A program made the position numbers and the translations under genes. This document shows positions 5,768-14,142 of a DNA stretch of 28,459 bases, in pieces. The notes beneath the pieces are model-generated. The model saw only the letters and a list, made by a program, of their open reading frames with translations. It searched no databases and was not told the origin of the DNA. This DNA comes from JALZAH01 sp051000755. GTDB lineage: Bacteria; Actinomycetota; Acidimicrobiia; Acidimicrobiales; Palsa-688. The stretch spans positions 1-28,459 of the forward strand of contig JBPCNZ010000059.1 in assembly GCA_051000755.1 (NCBI GenBank). Direction: 5' to 3'. Position 1 is the first letter of the stretch; each line of letters opens with the position of its first letter.

Positions 5768-8245
5768 ATGGCCGAGCCGTACGACCCCCAGGTCGTCGAA
5801 CGAACGTGGCAGCGGCGCTGGGAGGACGAGGGCGCCTACCAGGTGGACAACGACGACCCGCGTCCGTCCGCCTATGTGCTCTGCATGTACCCCTACCCGA
5901 GCGGCCCGGCCCACATGGGCCATGTGCGCAACTACACCTTCGGCGATCTGCTGGTCCGCCACCGGACCATGCAGGGCTACGCCGTGCTCAGCCCCATCGG
6001 CTTCGACAGCTTCGGGTTGCCGGCGGAGAACGCGGCCATCAAGACGGGCGTGCACCCCCGGCCGTTCACCGACGCCCGCATCGCCGAACTTGAGGCCAGC
6101 CTGAAGCGCCTCGGGGCCAGCTACGACTGGCGCCGCACGGTCCGCAGCCACGACCCCGAGTACACGCGCTGGAACCAGCTCATCTTCGAGCGCTTCCTCG
6201 AGGCCGGCCTGGCCTACCGCAAGGACGCGCCGGTCAACTGGTGCCCGGGATGCCAGACGGTCCTGGCCAACGAGCAGGTCCTCGCCGACGGCACCTGTGA
6301 ACGATCCGGTGACCTGGTCGTGCGCCGGGACCTGACCCAGTGGTTCTTCAGGATCACCGACTACGCCGACGAGCTGCTCGAGAGCCTCGACGATCTGGCC
6401 TGGCCCGAGCGGGTCAAGACCATGCAGCGCAACTGGATCGGACGTTCCGAGGGCGCCCAGTTCGCCCTGCCGGTGGTCGGCCCGGCCGGCGAGCACGGCG
6501 AGCACATCGAGGTCTACACCACCCGGCCGGACACGTCGTTCGGGATGACGTTCGTGGTGGTGGCTCCCGAGCACCCCCTGGTCCCGAGGCTCACCGCCGA
6601 CGCCCAGCGCGCCGAGGTGGAAGCATTTGTCGCCCGGGTCAGCGACGTGTCCGACATCGACCGCCAGTCGAGTGAGGGCCCCCTCGACAAGCGGGGTGTG
6701 TTCACGGGCTCCTATGCCATCAACCCGTTCACCGGCAAGCAGGTGCCGGTCTACCTGGCCGACTACGTGCTGATGACGTACGGGACCGGGGCCATCATGG
6801 CCGTGCCCGGCCAGGATCAGCGCGACTGGGACTTCGCCACCGCCTACGGGCTGCCCATCGTGCGCACGGTGGCGCCCCCCGGCGGCTGGGAGGGGGAGGC
6901 CTACACCGGGACCGGGCCGGCCATCAACTCCGAGTGGCTGGACGGCCTCGAGGTGACCGAGGCCAAGGCCGGGGCCATCGCCTGGCTGGTCGACCAGGGC
7001 ATCGGCGCTCCCAAGGTCAACTATCGGCTCCGGGACTGGCTGTTGTCCCGGCAGCGCTACTGGGGTTGCCCCATACCGGTGGTGTACTGCCCGACCGACG
7101 GGGTCATTCCCATACCTGAGGATCAACTCCCCGTGCTGCTCCCCGAAGACGTCGAGTTCCGCCCGACGGGGGAGTCGCCGCTCCGCCACCACGAGGCGTT
7201 CCTGCACACCACCTGCCCGCGCTGTGGCGGCCCCGCCGAGCGCGAGACCGACACCATGGACACGTTCGTGGACTCGTCGTGGTACTTCCAGCGCTTCACC
7301 GACCCGTGGACAACCGACGGGCCCATCGACGCCGACGCGGCCAAGCGGTGGATGCCGGTCGACCAGTACATCGGTGGCATCGAGCACGCCATCCTCCACC
7401 TGCTCTACGCCCGCTTCTACACCCGGGCCCTGGCCGACGTGGGCCTGGCCCCCAAGGAGGTGCGGGAGCCTTTCACCCGCCTGTTCACTCAGGGGATGGT
7501 GACCATGGGCGGCTCCAAGATGTCCAAGTCACGCGGCAACCTGGTCAGCCCATCGGACTACTTCGAGCGGGACGGGGCCGACGCCCTGCGCCTGTTCCAC
7601 CTCTCCGTGGGCCCCCCCGGCGACGGCTTCGATTGGACCAAGCAGGAGGACGAGGTCATCGACGGGTGCCGCCGGTTCCTGTCGCGGGTGTGGCGGCTGG
7701 CCCTCGGTGATGTGAACCGGGCCACGGTGCAGGAGCGATCGGCGGGCCCTGCCGATGTCGAGGTGGAGCGGGCCACCCATCGCCTCATCGACCGGATCAG
7801 CACCGACTTCGAACGCTGGTACTACAACACGGCCGTGGCCGCCATCAGGGAGTTCGTCAACGAGCTCTACCACTACGCCCAATCGCCTGCCGGCGCCCGC
7901 CAAGCGTCCTTCGACGTCGCCGTCGACACCCTGCTGGTCCTGTTGGCGCCCATGGCGCCCCACATCAGCGCCGAGCTGTGGGAGCGCCGTCATCCCGATC
8001 AAGCTCCGGTGCATGCTCAGTCGTGGCCGGTGGCCGACCCCGCCATGTTGACCGTGGAGACCGTCACCATGGTCATCCAGGTCAACGGCAAGGTCCGGGA
8101 TCGGGCCGAGGTGGCTCCCGACATCGACGAGGCGGCGGCGTTGGCCGTGGCTCGGGCGTCGGACAAGATCGTCGCCTTCCTGGCCGGCGCCGAACCCACG
8201 AAGCAGATCGTGCGACCGCCGAAGCTGGTCAACCTCGTCATCTGA
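5768..8245 (+). CDS. leuS: Leucyl-tRNA synthetase
   Basis: This cytoplasmic class I enzyme attaches leucine to tRNA-Leu. The HIGH box is HMGH at residues 49-52 (in CMYPYPSGPAHMGH) and the KMSKS loop is at 584-588. The CP1 editing domain lies between them, with its threonine-rich site TTRPDTSFG and, at ~346-353, VPGQDQRD. The Asp is kept, but I recall His rather than Gln before it in E. coli-type enzymes. The C-terminal anticodon-binding and VKVNGK-like (VIQVNGKVRDR) domains are present. Length (825 aa) is normal for bacterial LeuRS. ATG 5768 was chosen over an upstream in-frame start at 5729 because family members begin near YDPQVVE and because a -10 box sits 6 nt ahead. Confidence 0.98.
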   Translation: MAEPYDPQVVERTWQRRWEDEGAYQVDNDDPRPSAYVLCMYPYPSGPAHMGHVRNYTFGDLLVRHRTMQGYAVLSPIGFDSFGLPAENAAIKTGVHPRPFTDARIAELEASLKRLGASYDWRRTVRSHDPEYTRWNQLIFERFLEAGLAYRKDAPVNWCPGCQTVLANEQVLADGTCERSGDLVVRRDLTQWFFRITDYADELLESLDDLAWPERVKTMQRNWIGRSEGAQFALPVVGPAGEHGEHIEVYTTRPDTSFGMTFVVVAPEHPLVPRLTADAQRAEVEAFVARVSDVSDIDRQSSEGPLDKRGVFTGSYAINPFTGKQVPVYLADYVLMTYGTGAIMAVPGQDQRDWDFATAYGLPIVRTVAPPGGWEGEAYTGTGPAINSEWLDGLEVTEAKAGAIAWLVDQGIGAPKVNYRLRDWLLSRQRYWGCPIPVVYCPTDGVIPIPEDQLPVLLPEDVEFRPTGESPLRHHEAFLHTTCPRCGGPAERETDTMDTFVDSSWYFQRFTDPWTTDGPIDADAAKRWMPVDQYIGGIEHAILHLLYARFYTRALADVGLAPKEVREPFTRLFTQGMVTMGGSKMSKSRGNLVSPSDYFERDGADALRLFHLSVGPPGDGFDWTKQEDEVIDGCRRFLSRVWRLALGDVNRATVQERSAGPADVEVERATHRLIDRISTDFERWYYNTAVAAIREFVNELYHYAQSPAGARQASFDVAVDTLLVLLAPMAPHISAELWERRHPDQAPVHAQSWPVADPAMLTVETVTMVIQVNGKVRDRAEVAPDIDEAAALAVARASDKIVAFLAGAEPTKQIVRPPKLVNLVI

Positions 8246-8260
8246 GGCGCATGCCGGGTG

Positions 8261-8380
8261 CTACATCTTGCGGATGCGCAAGTACCGCTTAACATCCCCT
8301 CCGGACACGAGCCCCAAGATGATCGCGGCCAGGATTGCCAGGACCACCAGGGCTAAAAATACGTAGCCGACAATTGCCAT
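8261..8380 (-). CDS. Tiny single-pass membrane protein (DUF6893-like, 39 aa)
   Basis: The 39-residue product starts at ATG 8380. It has one hydrophobic helix (~3-26, GYVFLALVVLAILAAIILGL) and a short basic tail ending KRYLRIRKM. The tail strongly resembles the RRYLRIRRM ending of small actinobacterial proteins assigned to DUF6893, as I remember the family. GGGGGA about 7 nt upstream is a plausible ribosome-binding site. A longer frame from 8458 is open but adds a Cys/His-rich stretch that does not look native. The function is unknown; the tail suggests an inside-facing, basic C-terminus. It converges on leuS with 15 bp between stops. Confidence 0.75.
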   Translation of the reverse strand: MAIVGYVFLALVVLAILAAIILGLVSGGDVKRYLRIRKM

Positions 8381-8485
8381 CCGATGTTCCCCCACGTTCG
8401 GTAAGTGCTGCTGTCGGCAAAGTACCAGATGCGGACCGCACAGACGTGTTTTGTCCATTTCGAGGTGCGGCCGGGGCCGGTTCCC

Positions 8486-9496
8486 TCAGTACGCCTTGAG
8501 ATCGGAGAGGATCTGGGCAATGACCTCCTCGGAGGGCAGCAAGGGAGTGTAGAGGCTCACCCGATCGACCAAATCGCCGACCCGGGCCATGATCCCGGCC
8601 GCCACCTTGTCGGGAGGGGCCACCACGGCGAAGGCATCGAGGATCTCGTCGGTGATGAGCGTGCCCATGGTGTCCCACTGGCCCTGCTTGGACAGGCCGT
8701 TGAGCTCGGTCTGCAACTCGCCCCACCCGTGGAGCTCGAGAACGGGTCGGTACGCCGGCGTGGAGGCGTAGAAGGCGATCTGCTTGCGGGTGGCGGCCGA
8801 GGCCTCCGCCGTGTCCTTGTCGCCGGCGCCGGTGACCACGAACATCGGGTACGAGAACTGGAACTGGCCCCGGTTGCGGCCGGAAGCATCGAGACCGGCC
8901 GAGACGGTAGGGACGGTCACCTCCCGCAGGTAGCGCTCGGTGGTGAATCCGTGGACGAGCATGCCGTCGGCCACCTCACCGGCCACCCGGGTCATGCCCT
9001 CGCCCACGGCGGCGAGGAACACCTGGGGGGCAGCGAACTCGTTGGGCCCGGGGTCGAAGAACGGTGTCATCAGCGTGTGGCTGTAGAAGTCACCGCGGAA
9101 ATTCAGCTTCGTCCCGTTCTGCCAGCAGTCCCAGATGGCCCGCATGGCCGAGACGAACTCCCGCATGCGCGGCGCGGGGTGGGACCACGGCATGGAGAAG
9201 CGCTTCTCGATGTGGGGCTTGATCTGGGAGCCGAGACCCAGGAGGAAACGGCCCTGCGAGTAGGCGTTGAGGTCCCAACCCACATTGGCGGTGGTCATCG
9301 GGCTGCGGGCGAAGGCCACGGCGATGGCCGTGCCGACGGCCATGCGATCGGTGTGCTCGGCCGCCAGCAGCAGGGGGAGGAACGGGTCGTGGTTGGTCTC
9401 CGACCCCCACACGGCGTCGTATCCGGCCCCTTCCGCAGCGGCCGCCTGGGCCCCGACGTTGGCCAGATTGTTGCTGATTCCTCCGTCGATGAGCAT
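8486..9496 (-). CDS. LLM-class F420-dependent oxidoreductase
   Basis: This 336-aa luciferase-like TIM-barrel protein resembles the F420-using actinobacterial group represented by M. smegmatis MSMEG_2256 (TIGR03617, from memory). Supporting segments are the N-terminal GAGYDAVWGSETNHDPFLPL, the hydrophobic strand MAVGTAIAVAFARSP, the YSQGRFLLGLGSQIKPHIEKR stretch that precedes the cofactor pocket, and a C-terminal LLPSEEVIAQILSDL helix. Cofactor F420 is inferred from the family; the substrate is unknown. The gene is last in a same-strand run with the PAC2 gene 34 bp upstream. However, TAGGGT ends 6 nt before the ATG, so it may also have its own leaderless promoter. Confidence 0.88.
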   Translation of the reverse strand: MLIDGGISNNLANVGAQAAAAEGAGYDAVWGSETNHDPFLPLLLAAEHTDRMAVGTAIAVAFARSPMTTANVGWDLNAYSQGRFLLGLGSQIKPHIEKRFSMPWSHPAPRMREFVSAMRAIWDCWQNGTKLNFRGDFYSHTLMTPFFDPGPNEFAAPQVFLAAVGEGMTRVAGEVADGMLVHGFTTERYLREVTVPTVSAGLDASGRNRGQFQFSYPMFVVTGAGDKDTAEASAATRKQIAFYASTPAYRPVLELHGWGELQTELNGLSKQGQWDTMGTLITDEILDAFAVVAPPDKVAAGIMARVGDLVDRVSLYTPLLPSEEVIAQILSDLKAY

Positions 9497-9502
9497 GCCC
9501 CG

Positions 9503-9508
9503 ACCCTA
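9503..9508 (-). promoter_or_regulatory. -10 box for a leaderless F420-oxidoreductase transcript
   Basis: TAGGGT on the minus strand (9508-9503), with 6 nt between it and the ATG at 9496. No Shine-Dalgarno is present. Confidence 0.4.
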
Positions 9509-9530
9509 GCTACGACGGCGAGGGCCGAGG

Positions 9531-10397
9531 TCAGTCCTCGTTGCGCAAGAAGCGCTCCAGCTCGGCCGCGATCTCGTCGCCGGAGGGCAGGTTGCCGAAG
9601 TTGCCGGCCGCCTTGTCGGGCTCCGCGTCGAGTTGCGCCTCGAGCTGGCGGACCATGTTGGCGTGCTCTTCGCTGCCGGCGATGAGCTGTTCGATCTGGT
9701 CCAGGGTGGTGGCGGCCGCGGCGCTGAGCGCCTTGGTGTCGGTCTCGATCTCGGTGAGGCGGGTCAGCTGCTCGAGCAGGGCGGCGGCGGCCGCCGGGTA
9801 GGGCATGGCCGACACGTAGTGAGGGACCCGGGCCCACAGACCGACGGCGGGGATGCCGGCCTCGGCGAACGCCCGCTCCAGGCCGGCCTGGATCCCGGCG
9901 GGGACGTCGATGGTGTTGGGGATGAACCCCACGTCGGCGGCCAGCTCTGCGGTGCTGGCCGTGGCCGCCAGCCGCACGGGGCGGGTGTGGGGGACCGGAG
10001 CCGGAAACGCCCCCAGGCCCACCATCATCTCCACCTCCAGGCGCGAGGCCAGCGACACGACCTCGGCGATGAAACGGTGCCAGCGCATGTCGGGCTCGGG
10101 ACCGGTCAGCATCAGCACACTGCGACCGGTTCGGTTGGTGGCCACCTCCAGGCGTATCTCCGGCCACCGCAACTCGGTCGACACCCCGTCGACGACCCGC
10201 AGGGTCGGGCGGCGGGCCCGATGGTCGATGAGCTCGTCAGCGTCGAAGGTGGCCAGGGTCTCATGGGGCATGGACCCCAGCAGCGCCGCCGACGCCGTGG
10301 ACGCCGCCAGGCCGGCGTCGACCCAGCCCTCGAGGCTGACGACCAGCACCGGTCGTTCGAGGTTCGGCCAGGCGTGGATGGTGGCCAGGTCGGTCAT
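9531..10397 (-). CDS. PAC2 family protein
   Basis: The 288-aa product matches the bacterial/archaeal PAC2 family (related to a eukaryotic proteasome-assembly chaperone). It opens with VLVVSLEGWVDAG, continues through DELIDHRARRPTLRVVDGV and the strand VLMLTGPEPDMRWHRF, and has the GLGAFPAPVPHTRPVRL motif followed by IPAVGLWARVPHYVSAMPYP. The C-terminal ~70 residues are helical and charged (LDQIEQLIAGSEEHANMVRQLE), probably an oligomerising coiled coil. Actinobacteria widely carry such proteins; their biochemical role is not settled. No proteasome genes are in the window. It lies 36 bp downstream of the kinase-fold gene and probably shares its transcript. Confidence 0.9.
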   Translation of the reverse strand: MTDLATIHAWPNLERPVLVVSLEGWVDAGLAASTASAALLGSMPHETLATFDADELIDHRARRPTLRVVDGVSTELRWPEIRLEVATNRTGRSVLMLTGPEPDMRWHRFIAEVVSLASRLEVEMMVGLGAFPAPVPHTRPVRLAATASTAELAADVGFIPNTIDVPAGIQAGLERAFAEAGIPAVGLWARVPHYVSAMPYPAAAAALLEQLTRLTEIETDTKALSAAAATTLDQIEQLIAGSEEHANMVRQLEAQLDAEPDKAAGNFGNLPSGDEIAAELERFLRNED

Positions 10398-10433
10398 GGT
10401 CGTTTCATTCTCTCAGCTTGGCGGCGCTCCCGG

Positions 10434-11531
10434 TCAGGGGAGGCGACCGAGGGCGTCTTCGGCCTTGGCGGCCAGCGCCGCGATGGCGTCGGGGTAGAAG
10501 CTGTAGTCGAAGTCACCGTCGCCCATGGCCCCGGCCTCGTAGCGGGTGTAGACGCCCTCCAGGATACAGGCCAGCTTCCAGTAGGCGAAGGCGGCATAGA
10601 AGGCGAGCTGGCTGATGTCGCGGCCGGACACCTCGGCGTAATGCGCCGCCACCTCCGTCCGGGACGGGAACCCGGGGGCGCTGGTCGGCGACGCGCCGAG
10701 GGGGGAGGACTCGCCCGGCTCGGCCCAGTAGGCGAGCAGTCCGGCCAGGTCGGCCATGGGGTCGCCGAGCGTGCACAGCTCCCAGTCGAGGACGGCGACG
10801 ATGGTGCCGTCGGCGGCGATGACGGTGTTGTCGAGGCGGTAGTCACCGTGGACCACGGTCGCCGGGCCCTGCTCGGGGATCCGGTTGACCAGCTCCGCGT
10901 GGACCCGGTCGATGGCTTCCACCGAAGGGCCCGACTGCTCGTCGCGCGCCGAGCAGTACTGGGCGTACCAGCGCTTGAGCTGGCGGGCGATGTAGCCTTC
11001 CCGGCGGGCCAGGTCGCCGAGGCCGATCTGGTCGACGTCGAGGCTGTGGATCTGGGCGAGGGTGTCGATCAGCGACCGGGCTGCGACCCCCCGGGTGGGC
11101 TCGTCGAGGGCGGCAACGACCTCCTCCTCGTTGCGCAGGACGTAGCCGTCGGCGAAGTCCATCACGTAGAAGGGCGTCCCGGTGACCTCGGTGTCGGTGC
11201 ACAGGCCCAGCGCCGAGGGCACCGGGACACCGGCGGGGCCCATGGCGGCGATGATCCGGTGCTCGCGGCCCATGTCGTGAGCGGTGGGCAGGAGATGCCC
11301 GGTCGGGGGCCGGCGCAGCACGTCGATGAGCCCGGCGTCGTCGATCACCCGGTAGGTCAGGTTGGAACGACCTCCGGCGATCAGCTCGAAGCGCAGCGGC
11401 AGGCTGACCCCGGGAATGTTGGCCGCGAACCAGGCGCTCACCCTGGGCACGTCGATGCCCTCGGGACGGCCTGGGTGGCCGGTACCCTCGGCAGAGGCGC
11501 CCTCGTCGCCTGGGTGATCAAGGTCGCTCAT
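10434..11531 (-). CDS. Phosphotransferase of the aminoglycoside-phosphotransferase (APH) fold
   Basis: This 365-aa kinase-like protein has the Brenner motif VVHGDYRLDN (~226-235, catalytic Asp230) and the metal-binding VLDWELCTLGDP (Asp249). An N-terminal lobe includes FELIAGGRSNLTYRV and a REHRII helix. The subgroup resembles the ACAD10/ACAD11 N-terminal kinase domain and actinobacterial 'phosphotransferase family proteins', which may phosphorylate hydroxyacyl substrates; here the substrate is unknown. The first ~27 residues are acidic/Gly-rich and probably disordered. ATG 11531 was chosen because TATGTT ends 8 nt upstream and the longer frame to 12083 is only antisense to the thioredoxin gene. 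It is the first gene of a run with PAC2 and the F420-type oxidoreductase. Confidence 0.9.
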   Translation of the reverse strand: MSDLDHPGDEGASAEGTGHPGRPEGIDVPRVSAWFAANIPGVSLPLRFELIAGGRSNLTYRVIDDAGLIDVLRRPPTGHLLPTAHDMGREHRIIAAMGPAGVPVPSALGLCTDTEVTGTPFYVMDFADGYVLRNEEEVVAALDEPTRGVAARSLIDTLAQIHSLDVDQIGLGDLARREGYIARQLKRWYAQYCSARDEQSGPSVEAIDRVHAELVNRIPEQGPATVVHGDYRLDNTVIAADGTIVAVLDWELCTLGDPMADLAGLLAYWAEPGESSPLGASPTSAPGFPSRTEVAAHYAEVSGRDISQLAFYAAFAYWKLACILEGVYTRYEAGAMGDGDFDYSFYPDAIAALAAKAEDALGRLP

Positions 11532-11539
11532 GAGGGGCC

Positions 11540-11545
11540 AACATA
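11540..11545 (-). promoter_or_regulatory. -10 box for a leaderless kinase-gene transcript
   Basis: TATGTT on the minus strand (11545-11540), with 8 nt between it and the ATG at 11531. It lies within the 39-bp gap separating this gene from the divergent thioredoxin gene. Confidence 0.4.
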
Positions 11546-11570
11546 GAGCCTGAGAGGAAGGCCACACCTG

Positions 11571-12284
11571 ATGGATGTCACCGATGCCACCTTCGAGGCC
11601 GACGTGTTGGAACGGTCGTCCCAGGTCCCGATCGTGGTGGACCTGTGGGCGTCGTGGTGCGGACCCTGCCGGACCCTGGGCCCCATCCTGGAGAAGGTCA
11701 TCGGGGAGACCGACGGGACCGTGGAGCTGGTGAAGGTGGACGTCGACGCCAACCCCCGCGTCGCCGCCACCTTCCAGGTCCAGTCCATCCCGGCCGTCTA
11801 CGCCATCGCCGATCGCAAGGTGGTGGACAGCTTCGTCGGAGCTCTGCCCGAGTCGCAGGTGCGCCAGTGGGTGGCCAAGCTGGCCCCCGAACCGAGCGAG
11901 GTCGACCGCCTCCTCGATGCCGGTGACGAGGCCTCGCTGCGCCAGGCCTTGCAGCTCGAGCCGGCCAACGACACCGTTGCGGTGGCCCTCGCCGCTCTCC
12001 TGGTGGCCGCCGACACCGCCGCCGGCAAGGCCGAGGCGCTCACCCTCTTCGAGCGGGTGCCCGAGACGGCCGAGACCCGGCACCTGGGCGCTCAGGCCCG
12101 CGTCGGCGACGAGGTGGTCGACGCCGGGGGAGAGGACGTCACCTCCAAGCTCGACGCCCTGTTGGAGCGGGTCAAGGCCGACGACGAGGCCCGCCGGGAG
12201 TTCGTCGATCTGCTCGAGGTCCTCGGTCCAGACGACCCGCGCACCGCGGGTTACCGCAAGGCGCTCACCACCCGGCTGTTCTGA
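11571..12284 (+). CDS. Thioredoxin with C-terminal TPR-like domain (CnoX/YbbN type)
   Basis: The 237-aa protein has a thioredoxin domain (~1-108) with redox pair Cys30/Cys33 in WASWCGPC and the cis-proline segment SIPAVYA. A helical TPR-like region follows (~112-237, paired helices such as EASLRQALQLEPANDTVAVALAALLV). This is the architecture of the co-chaperone CnoX (YbbN). E. coli CnoX lacks a standard CGPC motif, whereas here it is intact, so disulfide reductase activity is likely. The protein is cytoplasmic with no signal peptide. AGGAAGG precedes the ATG with 9-nt spacing. It is the first gene of a plus-strand operon with folP2-like, holA and the permease gene. Confidence 0.92.
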   Translation: MDVTDATFEADVLERSSQVPIVVDLWASWCGPCRTLGPILEKVIGETDGTVELVKVDVDANPRVAATFQVQSIPAVYAIADRKVVDSFVGALPESQVRQWVAKLAPEPSEVDRLLDAGDEASLRQALQLEPANDTVAVALAALLVAADTAAGKAEALTLFERVPETAETRHLGAQARVGDEVVDAGGEDVTSKLDALLERVKADDEARREFVDLLEVLGPDDPRTAGYRKALTTRLF

Positions 12285-12292
12285 GCCCGGCT

Positions 12293-13123
12293 GTGTGGCT
12301 CGACCTGGGTGGCACGCGCTTCGACGTGGGTTCGCGGGCGCTGGTGATGGGCATCCTCAACCGCACCCCTGATTCGTTCTACGACCGCGGCTCGTATTGG
12401 GATCTCGACGCCTTCTACCGGCGGGCCGAGGCCCTCGTCGCCGACGGAGCCGACATCCTCGACGTGGGCGGCGTCAAGGCCGGTCCCGGTCCCGAGGTGA
12501 GCGAATCCGAGGAGCTTGACCGGGTGGTGCCGGCCATCGCCGCCCTGGCCGCCCGCTTCGACGTGGCCCTTTCGGTCGACACCTGGCGGGCCTCGGTCGC
12601 GGCCGCGTCGTTTGCCGCCGGCGCGGTGATGGGCAACGACATCAGCGGGTTCGCCGACCCCGAGTACCTCGCCGCCGCCGCAGCCGGAGGCGCCGCGGTG
12701 GTGGCCACCCACATCCGCCTCGGGCCGCGCATACCCGACCCCGACCCCCACTACGACGATCTTGTCGTCGACGTCTCCCGATTCCTCACCGACCGGGCCG
12801 GGGCCGCGGTGACGGCGGGGATCCCGGCCGAGCGGGTGGTCATCGACGCCGGCCTCGACCTGGGCAAGACCGCAACGCAGTCCCTGGAGCTGCTGCGGGC
12901 GTCGGACCGGCTGTCTGGGCTGGGTTACCCGCTGCTGCTCTCGGCGTCCAACAAGACGTTCCTGGGCGCCCTGCTCGACCTCGACATCGGCGATCGGGAC
13001 CCAGCTTCGCTGGCCGCCCACGCCCTCGGCGTCAGCCTCGGGTGCCGGATCCTGCGGGCCCACGACGTCCGAGCGGCCCGCCGGGTGGCTGACACCCTGG
13101 CCGCCGTCCTCACCGCCCCATGA
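12293..13123 (+). CDS. folP2: Dihydropteroate synthase-like protein (mycobacterial FolP2 type)
   Basis: The TIM-barrel signatures of dihydropteroate synthase are all recognisable: MGILNRTPDSFYD (~19-31), GADILDVGGVKAGPG (~52-66), SVDTWRA (~94-100), NDISGF, DAGLDLGKT, the SNKTFLG loop with the pterin-site Lys, and RAHDV near the end. The specific wording (NRTPDSFYD, VGGVKAGPG, SVDTWRA, SNKT) matches mycobacterial FolP2 (Rv1207) rather than FolP1. FolP2 is reported to lack normal dihydropteroate synthase activity, so a folate role should not be assumed. GTG 12293 lies 8 bp after the thioredoxin stop with no clear ribosome-binding site, suggesting coupled translation. Its stop overlaps the holA start (ATGA). 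Confidence 0.87.
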   Translation: MWLDLGGTRFDVGSRALVMGILNRTPDSFYDRGSYWDLDAFYRRAEALVADGADILDVGGVKAGPGPEVSESEELDRVVPAIAALAARFDVALSVDTWRASVAAASFAAGAVMGNDISGFADPEYLAAAAAGGAAVVATHIRLGPRIPDPDPHYDDLVVDVSRFLTDRAGAAVTAGIPAERVVIDAGLDLGKTATQSLELLRASDRLSGLGYPLLLSASNKTFLGALLDLDIGDRDPASLAAHALGVSLGCRILRAHDVRAARRVADTLAAVLTAP

Positions 13124-14142
13124 GCCCGCTGGCGGGCCGGACGGTGTGGCTGATCGAGGGGGACGACCCTGTCCTCGTGGCCGAGGCCACCAAGGCCACC
13201 ATCGACGACCTGGTCGGCGACACCGACCGCAGCCTGGTGGTCGAGGACTTCGGTGGCGAAGAGCTGGACCTGGCCGTGGTCGCTGATGCGGCCACCACCC
13301 CGCCGTTCCTCGCGGACCGCCGGGTGGTGGTCGTCCGTGACATCGGCCGGTTCGGCACCGAGGAGCTGGCGCCCCTCCTGGCCTACCTCGAGTCACCCCT
13401 CGACACCACGGCGGTGGTCCTGGCCGCCGGCGGCGGCCGCCTGGCCCCGAAGCTCCTGGCCGCCGTCAAGGCCCACGGCCACGTGACTGGCACGTCGGTC
13501 AAAGGCAAGACGGCGAAGACCTTCGTCCACGATCGCATCAAGGCCGCCCCGGTCACCTTCGACGCAAGGGCCGCCGCCCTGCTCGAAGCGCACCTGGGCG
13601 AGGACGTGAGCAGGCTCGGTGCCCTCCTCGACGTCCTCGGCGCCGCCTTCGACCCCGGCGCCCGCCTCGGCCCCGACGACATCGAGCCGTACCTGGGCGA
13701 CGCCGGATCCGTCGCTCCCTGGGACCTGACCGACGCCATCGACAGCGGCGAGACCGAGGTCGCCCTCGGGGCCCTGCGCCGCCTGCTCGAGGCCGGCGAG
13801 CGCCACCCCCTCGTCGGGCACGCCATCCTCGCCCGCCACGTCGGTTCGCTCCTGCGCGTCGACGGTCCCGCCATCACCACCGAGGCGGCCGCCGCCGCGG
13901 CGATGGGCATCGGCAGCGGCCGGAGCACCTATCCGGCCAAGAAGGCGCTGAGCTCGGCGCGCCGGTACGGCTCCGCCCGCATCGTCGATGCGGTCGGACT
14001 GGTGGCCGACGCCGAGATCGCCCTCAAGGGTGGCCGGGACGAATGGCCCGACGACCTGGTCCTCGAGGTCCTCGTGGCCCGGCTGTGCCGGCTGGCCCGG
14101 ACCCAGGCCCGGGCGGGGGGAAGGCACGGGGCGGGGAGATGA
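13120..14142 (+). CDS. holA: DNA polymerase III subunit delta
   Basis: The 340-aa protein matches the clamp-loader delta subunit, which opens the sliding clamp during replication. It starts with the nucleotide-fold strand WLIEGDDPVLVAEA, runs through LADRRVVVVRDIGRF, and has the middle AKTFVHDRIKAAPVTFDARAAALLEAHLGEDVSRL segment. The C-terminal collar-type helices include PWDLTDAIDSGETEVALGALRRLLEAGERHPLVGHAILARHVGSLLRV. Like other delta subunits it lacks a functional Walker A motif. The ATG overlaps the folP2-like stop in ATGA and its own stop overlaps the next start in the same way, so three genes are translationally coupled. holA near rpsT and lepA is a common actinobacterial arrangement; here other genes intervene. 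Confidence 0.93.
   Translation: MSPLAGRTVWLIEGDDPVLVAEATKATIDDLVGDTDRSLVVEDFGGEELDLAVVADAATTPPFLADRRVVVVRDIGRFGTEELAPLLAYLESPLDTTAVVLAAGGGRLAPKLLAAVKAHGHVTGTSVKGKTAKTFVHDRIKAAPVTFDARAAALLEAHLGEDVSRLGALLDVLGAAFDPGARLGPDDIEPYLGDAGSVAPWDLTDAIDSGETEVALGALRRLLEAGERHPLVGHAILARHVGSLLRVDGPAITTEAAAAAAMGIGSGRSTYPAKKALSSARRYGSARIVDAVGLVADAEIALKGGRDEWPDDLVLEVLVARLCRLARTQARAGGRHGAGR

Noticed and set aside
5651..7399. 582-codon minus-strand ORF across leuS
   Set aside because: It is antisense to a clearly functional leuS and has the Gly/Val/His/Arg-rich composition of a shadow frame.
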